Below are positions 56,660 to 64,000 of a stretch of DNA of 64,000 nucleotides, one piece after another. Position 1 is the first letter of the stretch, and each line of letters begins with the position of its first letter. A program made the position numbers and the translations under genes. The notes under the pieces were generated by a model that worked only from the letters and a program-made list of their open reading frames with translations, ran no database searches and had not been told where the DNA came from. Source of the stretch: UBA6164 sp964344155 (GTDB lineage Bacteria > Patescibacteriota > Gracilibacteria > BD1-5 > UBA6164); assembly GCA_964344155.1 (NCBI GenBank), contig CAYFMG010000001.1, forward strand, positions 1-64,000. The letters run 5' to 3'.

Positions 56660-57901
56660 TTATACTAATAAATCAAAATATAGTTCATCATCAGTTACAT
56701 CACGATGTCTGAATCAAAGTTTTTCCATTTTTTTAGTTATTTTTTCCCAGTTAGATTTTTTGTCTGTCTCTATTCATATAAATACAGGAGCTCTGTTTTT
56801 ATTAGACTTCTTTAGATACTCAAATCTAGCAATATCATCTTTTTTTCATAAGCAAGACAAGAAATCTTTTAATGCTCATGGTCTTTGAGGAAAGGATACT
56901 ATAAAATATCTTTTAAGTCATTCGTATTTCATTGATCTTTCTTTTACTTCTTGAAGTCTTTCAAAATCAAAGTTACCTCCAGATATTATAATAACAACTG
57001 TTTTTCATTTTATTTTAGTTTTTAAATCTTTTAATGCGTCAGTAGCTAGAGCTCAAGCTGGTTCAACTACTACTCAGTCTTCTTTTAGATACTCTAATAT
57101 AGTAGAACATACTCTATTTTCAGGACAAGGAATAACATCTAAATTATAATCTTTTGCTATTTTAAAAGTTTTCTCTCATACTTTTTTTACACTAGCTCCA
57201 TCAATAAATATATCTATTTTTTCTAGGGAAGTATTGATTCATGATTTAAGAGACTTTTTCATGGATAGAGCTCATTCTGGTTCTACTCAGATAACTTTTG
57301 TTTTTTTATTTAAGTCTTTTGTAGCACTTATTACTCAAGATACTACTCATCCACCTCATATAGGGCAAACTATATAATCAGGATCTTTTTTTAGCTCATC
57401 AAATATTTCTAAAGCTATTGTAGCTTGTCATGTAATGATTCTTTCATCATCAAAAGGATGAACGAATGTAGCTTTTGATTCTTTTTCAAAATCTTTACTT
57501 GCATTAAAAGCTTCATCAAATGTATCTCAAACTAAAACCACTTTTATGTATCTACCACCAAATTGTTTAGTTTTATATACTTTTTGTTCAGGAGTTGTTA
57601 TAGGCATAAATATAGTACCTTTTATTTTTAACTCTTTACAGGTAATAGCTACTCATTGAGCATGATTTCAAGCTGAAGCACATACAACTCAAGCTTTTTT
57701 CTCATCTTTTGTTAGGGAATTAATTAGATTAAAAGCTCATCTTATTTTATAGCTTCTAACAGGTTGAAGATCTTCTCTTTTTAGGTATATTTTTGCTCAA
57801 TATTTTTTACTAAGTCTATCTGAAAAAAAGAGAGGAGTTGTTTTTATGAAGTCTCAAAAATCATGTTTTGCTTTCAAGATGTTTTTTAATTTTATTTTCA
57901 T
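56660..57901 (-). CDS. ilvA: Threonine dehydratase
   Basis: A 413-residue PLP enzyme. The Schiff-base lysine is in PVRSYKIRGAF, with CASAGNHAQGVA, the phosphate-binding loop PIGGGGVVSG and VEPAGALATDAL. The C-terminus (RYFIVSFPQRPGALKDFLSCLG) is an ACT-like regulatory domain. It deaminates threonine to 2-oxobutyrate, with enamine intermediates removed by RidA. Other branched-chain amino acid synthesis genes are not visible, so degradation of threonine or serine is as likely as isoleucine biosynthesis. Confidence 0.93.
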
Positions 57902-57943
57902 AGTTTTATAATATTAATTATATGTTTTGATACTATTTAAAAA

Positions 57944-59566
57944 TTATTTTTGTCAAACTCTTTTTAGTATTTCTTTTATGTTACTGAATTTTTCAGCATA
58001 GAATCTTTCTGCTACAAATAATTTGTTAATCAAAAAATTGTTATAGTATATAGAGTTATTATTCCATATATCGGGTAATTTATTTAATCATTTATTGTAA
58101 TAAGCCTTGGCTATTTGTATATCATTGAAATCCCAAAATAAATTTCAGCAATAAAAATAGTTTTCTGCTGATGGAATTGTAGTAGTTAAATTTTCACAAA
58201 GTTTATAAAAATCTCAATCAGAATTTTTGAATAAATTTTTCTCAAATTGTTCTTTGTTTATATTTTTAATAAAATAATTTTTTTTGATAAAATTTGTGTC
58301 ATTTTTTATTTTTACTTCATTATAATAATTTATGCTTGAAAAATAGGCTCAGAAAATACTTACAATTATTAACAATATTACAAATACATTATTAATATTT
58401 TTATTTTTTATACAAGTAAAATCTTTTTTATTTAATAATATAGATCAAATTAAAGTAATTATTAAATAATGAACTATAGATGGGAAGTTAAAAATACAGA
58501 ATAGAAAGAATAAAATAAGAGAATTATAATAAGGATTATTTTTGTAATTTTTAAGTATTTTGTATACAATAAAAATCAGAAAAACTAGTCAAAAAACACC
58601 TAAATGATACCAAAAGTTAAGAAAAATATTATGAGGTCTATCAGCTGTAAATCATATATTTTCAAATATATATAGTTCTTTTACTTTGTATGTATCAAAA
58701 ATATTTTCTAAAGTAGCTATTCATCATCAAAATATAAAGGTTTTTATATCTGTAAAAATTATTTGTATAACGGTGTCCCATATATAAAAACGAGATAAAA
58801 ATGATTGAAGCTTTTCTGGATAATAAAAAAATAAGGCAAATACAACTGGTATTAATGTTAGATAAAAGTATTTATTTTTTAATATATTAATATTACTTAT
58901 TTTATAAAAAACAAAACATAAAAACAAAATAATTCACCAAGCTGATTTTGTTAATATTAATAAAATTGATAATAAAACAAAAATAATTAAGTAATATTTG
59001 TTTTTTATTTTATCTATTAAAAAGGGAATTAATAATAAAATGTATAAAGCTAAGTAATTTGGGTGTCAAAAAGTAGAAAATGCTCTATTTGATAAGTTTC
59101 AATAATCAAAGCTAGGGATAAAGTATTCTTTTAATCATATAATTCAAACAAAAATAGATCAAAAAATAGTTATTTTTAATAATTTCTTTAAAAAATCTTT
59201 ACTAGAATTAATTAATATAATAAATAATCAAAGTAAATTAATAAACATAATACTACTATGTCACTTTGATGTATTTCAAAGCAGAGAAGTCCATATCTGA
59301 TCAGAAAATAAGTTACTAATAAAAATCAGAAAAATTAGTAAAAAAGTTATTTTTAGGATATATAATTCTTTTTTTCTGAAATTTTTTATCAGAAAGATGA
59401 ATATAATAATAGATGATAATATATTAAAATACATTACTTTTGAAAATTCATAATTTCAATCAACGTAAAATCACCATTTGATTCAAATTAAATCAAATAG
59501 ATGAGAGTTGATTAGTGCTATAGAAAGAAATAGTACTATAAGTAATATTTTTGTTATATTATTCAT
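57944..59566 (-). CDS. O-antigen polymerase/ligase (Wzy/WaaL)-like membrane protein
   Basis: 540 residues. About ten membrane helices in the first 400 residues, with a large extracytoplasmic loop in the Wzy_C/WaaL position containing AFSTFGHPNYLALYILL and TADRPHNIFLNFWYHLGVFG (the RPHN.FL..W...G block of the O-antigen ligase family). A C-terminal soluble tail of about 100 residues with TPR-like helices (IPSAENYFYCGNLFWDFNDIQIAKAYYNKGLNKLPD) resembles the TPR tail found in some Wzy/PglL proteins. It joins or transfers surface polysaccharide. The flippase at 797-2311 could act in the same pathway. Confidence 0.78.
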
Positions 59567-59606
59567 TATTTGTAATTAATAATACTTCTCAATTTATTAT
59601 ATAAAA

Positions 59607-59634
59607 AAAAAGAAATATAAAAATATTTCTTTTT
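59607..59634 (-). terminator. Hairpin terminator after elp3
   Basis: AAAAAGAAATAT and ATATTTCTTTTT around AAAA; lies between elp3 and the Wzy-like gene and overlaps the elp3 stop. Confidence 0.75.
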
Positions 59635-61315
59635 ATATTTCTTTAACCATATATTCTCATTCTAAACTATATCATCTTTTTTCGTAATAAGCTCTAACTC
59701 AAACTCAAGCTATAACAGCCATTTTATTAAATCAGTTTTCTTTTGCTATTTTTTCAGCTTCAGTTATAAGGCGTTTTCAGAAACCTAAGTGTTGTCAGAA
59801 GTTTGTTCACTTTTCTCATATAGAAAGTTGATCTCAAAAAGTATGAATTTCTCTAATCAAGGCTGAATCTTTTATTTCAGGTAAAAAAGTATTTTTTGTT
59901 AATCTTAATCTAAGTAAACTAAAAATAGTTCTATCCTCAGGATCTTCAAAAGTTAAAAAGTATTCTTTTCAGCCTGAAGCATCATAAGAGTAAGTATTAA
60001 GTATAGCTTTCCCTGGATCATTTTTTCAGTCTTTTATTTCTCTATGTCTTATATCTATTAATTTAATTCATTTTTCTTTTAGTTTATTTTCAACAATTTG
60101 TCTTAAGTTTGCTACTTTTGATCATTCTAGTATTTCAGAAGCAGGAATATCTCTATAGGTTCTATTAAGTCTTACATACTCTGGAATCATTGTCTCAAGT
60201 TCAGCTGTTAGATTTATCAGAGTTTCATCATCATAAGCCTTAAATCATCAAGCTTTCCATATATCTGTTAGCTCAGACTTATCTGTAACAACCATAGGGT
60301 ATATTTTTAGCTCATCAGGTCTAAAATCAGGATTACTAAAAACCTCCTTAAGAGCTTTTTTATCTAGTTCAGGAGTTGATCAAAGTAAATTTGGCATCAT
60401 ATGAGCTACAACCTTGAATCATGCATCTTTAAGCATTTTTGTTGCTGCTATAGATTCTTTATTTCAATGTCATCTTTTATTTAGTTTATTTATTTTATCA
60501 ATTGTTGTTTGGTATCATATCTCAACTCTAGTAACTCAGTAACTTCTAAGTCTAGCTATTTCTTCAGGAGTTACCCAGTCAGGTCTTGTTTCTATAGCTA
60601 CACCTATAACTCTACATCTAGAAGTTTCATTTAATTTTTTAGCTTCTTCTAAGGATTTACTTAGTTTAGCTTTATATGTTTCTTTGATTTTAAAAGTAGC
60701 AAATCTATCATTTGATAAATCTGTTTTTTCTATATATGCTTTCATATCATCATATGTATTGAAAGCATCATATATTCATTTGATAAATTTTTCCTGGTAT
60801 GCTTTTGGATATACAGACCAAGTACCTCAAATTATTCTGATATCGTTTTTTTCTATTTTATGACCAGTTATTTCAAGAGCTCTAAGTCTATTATGTATTT
60901 GCATAATAGTATCAAATTTATTAAGTTCAGCTCTTTGCACAGCTGGTTCATTAGGGATGTATGATTTTGGAAGACCTTCAAAAGTAGGGCAGTATACACA
61001 TTTTCATGGACACCCAAAAAACTCCGTTAATAAAGAAATAACGGTCACTCAAGATAGGCTTCTAATTCATCTTTTTCTTAGAACCTTTTTAAAAACAAGA
61101 TTTTCTTTTAATTCACCACTAGAAACTAGTTCATTATATCTTTCTATTAATTCTATACTAGCAAATGGTTTAGCGATCTTGTATTGTCAAAATATTTTAT
61201 TTTTAATCTTATGGAAGTCCTCTCTCACCTCTTTGAGGTCCTTATTACCAGAAAGATCCAATGATTTTAATCCCTCCTTTAATATTTTATCTATTATTAG
61301 GATTTTTTGCGTCAT
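59633..61315 (-). CDS. elp3: Elp3-type radical SAM/acetyltransferase
   Basis: 560 residues. The radical SAM cluster is CPGKCVYC (C102, C106, C109), followed by GTWSVYPKAYQEKFIKGIYDA, AIETRPDWVTPEEIARLRSYGVTRVEIGYQT, KMLKDAGFKVVAHMMPNLLGSTPE and YPMVVTDKSEL. The C-terminal GNAT domain has the acetyl-CoA loop QHLGFGKRLITEAEKIA and RAYYEKRGY. Elp3 is the tRNA wobble-uridine carboxymethylating subunit in eukaryotes and archaea and is found alone in some CPR bacteria. The initiating ATG is the first in frame. Confidence 0.95.
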
Positions 61316-61414
61316 TTTATATATAAAAATATAATTGCGCCACTATTATATATAAAAATTAACTTTTTCAAAATGTTTTTATAAAAAAATAGTAATTATA
61401 GTAAAAAATACTAT

Positions 61415-61442
61415 TTGACATTTTAATCTATAAAAGTATAAG
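61415..61442 (+). promoter_or_regulatory. Promoter for the hybrid histidine kinase
   Basis: TTGACA, 16-base spacer, TATAAG; start codon 28 bases downstream of the -10. Best -35 match in the window. Confidence 0.6.
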
Positions 61443-61470
61443 AATATGAAATATATTTTTTATTAATTTT

Positions 61471-63438
61471 ATGAGTTTTAATAATAATAATCAGATAGCT
61501 AATTTTGAAGATGGTAATAATAGTTGATTTTTAATGAAATTATCAACTATTAAAAAGTGAGTATATATGAGTGTATTATGAATTATATCATGAGCGGGAA
61601 TATCTTTGTGAGTTAATAAATATTTTTATAGTTTGGTAAAAGAGGATAATAATATAATCAATGTTGTATGAAAGCAAAGAATGTTAACCCAAAGGATAGC
61701 TAAAGCAATTTTACTTGAGGAAAGAAAAGAATTTTTATGAGAGAAAATTGATAAAGAAAATATTATGTATACACAATATATAGATTATTTTAGTAGGAAT
61801 TTAGCCGCTTTACTTGATTGATGATATGTTGTTTCAGATATAGAACAAGAAAAAATAATAGAAATATCACCAGTAGAAAATGAAAGTATAAGAAAAAAAC
61901 TTTTAGATATAAAAAACAAATGGATACTTATATATCCAGAACTTTTATTAGGAGCACCTTCAATTAAGGAAAGTTATATAAATGAATTAAATATATCTTT
62001 TTTAAAAGATATAGACAATGTTATAATTGAATTTATAGAGGAAAGAGAAAAATTAAAAGAAATAAGAAGACGTATAGATGTTATTATAATGGTGTTAACA
62101 GGAATTTTTCTATGACTTGTTGCCAGGTTTTTCTTATTTGATGTACTTAAAAGAGTAGAAGTAGATCAAGAACAAAAAGATGAATTGTTTAAAAATATAC
62201 AAAAATTGAATATCGAACTGGAGAAAAAATTTTTAGAAGCAGAAAAAGCAAAAGAAGCTAGAACTGTATTTTTAGCTCATACGATCCATGAGGTAAGGAC
62301 TCCTATGACTCCTATTATAATAAATGCTGAAAACCTACTTTCAGATTCAGAAAAAATGACTCAAGAGGAAATACGTGATTCTGCAGATGTTGTTTTGAGT
62401 TCTACTAATCATATTTCTTATATATTAAATAATTTTTTAGATTTCTCAAAACTTGAAAAATGAGAAGTTGTATTAGAAGAAGCTAAATTTGATATTTATG
62501 ATTTAGTTTCAGATATTAGAAAACAGTTTTCTGATATGACTAGGGAAAAATGATTGGAGTTTGATATAGAGATAGATTCAAAAAATGGTAATTTTATCGT
62601 AGAAGGAGATTCTTTTAGAATTAAACAAGTACTTATAAATTTAATTTGAAATGCTATAAAATTTACAGAGACTTGAAAAATTACTCTTTCAGTTCTTTAT
62701 ATAAATGAAAAACTTGTTATAAAAGTAATTGATACATGAATAGGTATGAATAAAGATGCTTTAAATAACTTGTTTGTAGAGTTCAGGCAAGCAGATAATA
62801 GTATGGAAAGAAAGTATGGAGGGACATGATTAGGAATGGCTATTACAAAAAAAATTATTGAAACAATGTGATGAAAAATTTTTGTACAAAGTGATGAAGG
62901 AAAATGAACTTCTTTTGAGATTTTTATTCCGGTTAAAGATTGTAAAGACTGTAATAAGGAGAAAAAAACAAAAGAAAAACAGAAAAAATCTAATGTGGTT
63001 ATACAAAATATTATTGATAAATATAGGGGGATAGAAAGAATGAACGTTTCTGATTTAAAATTATTAATAGTTGATGATAAATTAATGCTTAGAATGTTAA
63101 TAAAGAATATATTTACAAAAAAATGATTTATAGATTCTAATATAGAATTAGCTGAAGACTGATTAGATTGATTTAATAAAGCTATGGCTTGAGATTTTGA
63201 TATTATTATTATGGATTACCATATGCCTATATTAAATTGAGAAGATGCAACAAAAAAAATAAAAAAAGAAAATAAAGATGTAATAGTTATATTATCTTCT
63301 GCTTGATGAAAGGAAGCTCAAAATATAGATTTGTGATTATTTGAATGAATGATTGATAAACCTTTGTCTAATGATTCTGTATATGAGTTTGTAAATATAT
63401 TTAGTGAAAAAACAGGGGTGAAAGTTGAATTTGAATAG
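61471..63438 (+). CDS. Hybrid sensor histidine kinase with receiver domain
   Basis: 655 residues. Two membrane helices (about 33-55 and 200-230) enclose an extracytoplasmic domain with VGKQRMLTQRIAKA, the PilJ/NarX type IV sensing motif. A HisKA domain follows (HTIHEVRTPM, phospho-His at 273), then the ATPase domain with NLIGNAIKFT (N box), DTGIGM (G1), KYGGTGLGM (G2), and a C-terminal receiver domain with phospho-acceptor D582 (IMDYHMP) and the conserved lysine in IDKPL. Such hybrids pass phosphate to an Hpt protein or act through the receiver. No response regulator is adjacent; the next gene is a membrane fusion protein, which could be its target. Confidence 0.93.
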
Positions 63439-63519
63439 GGAAAATTTTTTCTCTATTTTTATTTTGCAAAAAATAGAAATATAGTTATTATCTAGAAATA
63501 ATAGTAATTATTTAAATAT

Positions 63520-64000
63520 ATGAGAAAATTAATATTTATTACGCTTTGAACTTTTCTTTTATTTTCTTGCTCACAAGAGGAAAAAATAGAAGAAAAAACT
63601 GTTGAAAAACAGGATTTTTTTGTGGAAGTTAAAAATATAGACACTTTTTCAAAAAAACACTTTTTAGAAAAAACTTGAAGACTATCATCTACTCAAGATA
63701 TAAAATTATCATCAAAAGTTTCATGAAAAGTAAAACAAATAAATGTAAGACATTGAGATGTAATAAAAACTTGAGATATTTTAGCTGTTGTTGATGATGA
63801 TGTAGTAAATTATTCCTTATCTTTAGATAAGGCTAAAAATGCTTTAGATAAAGCTAGTTTAAATTATCAAAATACTCAGAATCAATTAAATAAACAAATA
63901 AGTGATTTAAAAATAAATCTTTCTAACTTAGAAATAGATAATTCAAATTCTAGCTCATCTTTAGAGTTAGATAAAATAGAAAATTCTATAAAAAAACTAG
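63520..64000 (+). CDS. Membrane-fusion lipoprotein of an RND/HlyD-type exporter (partial)
   Basis: First 160 residues; runs off the window. MRKLIFITLGTFLLFSC ends in a lipobox (LLFSC), so the protein is a lipoprotein. After a linker, SSTQDIKLSSKVSGKVKQINVRHGDVIKTGDILAVVDDD is the lipoyl-like half of membrane-fusion proteins, followed by a long coiled-coil hairpin (LDKAKNALDKASLNYQNTQNQLNKQISDLK). The partner transporter is probably beyond the edge. 81 bases separate it from the kinase. Confidence 0.85.

Noticed and set aside
1..64000. Many genes apparently broken by TGA, suggesting pseudogenes or frameshifts
   Set aside because: All are continuous when TGA is read as glycine, and the TGA positions coincide with conserved glycines; no genuine frameshift was found.
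1..64000. Mycoplasma-like code with TGA as tryptophan
   Set aside because: TGG is used for conserved tryptophans, while TGA sits at invariant glycines (HEWGH, P-loops, GG motifs).

Overview
The window is very AT-rich. In nearly every gene TGA is read as a sense codon, and TAA or TAG are the only stops. TGA falls where conserved families require glycine: the HEWGH zinc motif of the site-2 protease, P-loops of ClpC, MoxR and a shikimate-kinase-like enzyme, and GG motifs of RseP. TGG is used separately for tryptophan. This is the UGA=Gly code (translation table 25) known from Absconditabacteria (SR1) and Gracilibacteria (BD1-5/GN02), so the source is almost certainly a member of that part of the Candidate Phyla Radiation; I cannot tell which. 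Under the ordinary code the genes break into fragments. With table 25 almost all 64 kb resolves into 51 intact genes (the last runs off the edge), and no pseudogene is needed.

Layout. 36-3579 (-): malic enzyme, a polysaccharide-type flippase and a CysQ-like phosphatase. 3763-7428 (+): a 1221-residue membrane protein. 7452-11735 (-): RelA/SpoT-type HD protein, tRNA-guanine transglycosylase, HD hydrolase, RseP. 11883-15881 (+): a 1332-residue protein of unknown function, then a pilin-like protein (-) and RlmN (+). 17818-19592 (+): riboflavin synthase, lumazine synthase and a riboflavin kinase/FAD synthetase fusion of unusual domain order. 19669-26893 (+): SecD and three exported or membrane-anchored proteins, one of 1156 residues. 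26894-27825: a cluster of inverted repeats and two small paralogous membrane proteins. 27822-35625 (-): Pth, tyrosine recombinase, MetAP, two exported unknown proteins, ClpC. 35777-41689: YtxH-like protein, peroxiredoxin, class A PBP, LCP protein. 41885-47349 (+): a six-gene Bat/MoxR operon (MoxR, DUF58, BatD, two VWA proteins, TPR protein). 47385-52920: YbaB, an acidic coiled-coil protein, HAD protein, IleS and a small unknown gene behind a probable T-box leader. 53021-57901 (-): RelA/SpoT-fold-like protein, YjjX-type NTPase, HAD phosphatase, shikimate-kinase-like protein, RidA, threonine dehydratase. 57944-61315 (-): Wzy-like membrane protein and Elp3. 61471-64000 (+): hybrid histidine kinase and the start of a membrane-fusion lipoprotein.

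Cell envelope functions dominate: flippase, Wzy-like protein, LCP, PBP, site-2 protease, SecD and large secreted proteins. The rest is translation and RNA modification (IleS, Tgt, RlmN, Elp3, Pth, MetAP) plus short metabolic operons such as IlvA with RidA and the flavin cofactor set. Genes are tightly packed. Overlaps of the form ATGATAG or ATGATAA recur, in which the out-of-frame TGA is glycine and the following TAG/TAA does the stopping. Perfect AT-rich hairpins separate most transcription units. A dispersed palindromic repeat of about 48 bp occurs six times, once in frame inside the malic enzyme gene.

Limits: all calls come from reading the sequence by eye. No homology search or folding was run, and small errors in hand translation are possible. 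No tRNA, rRNA, CRISPR array or transposase was seen.
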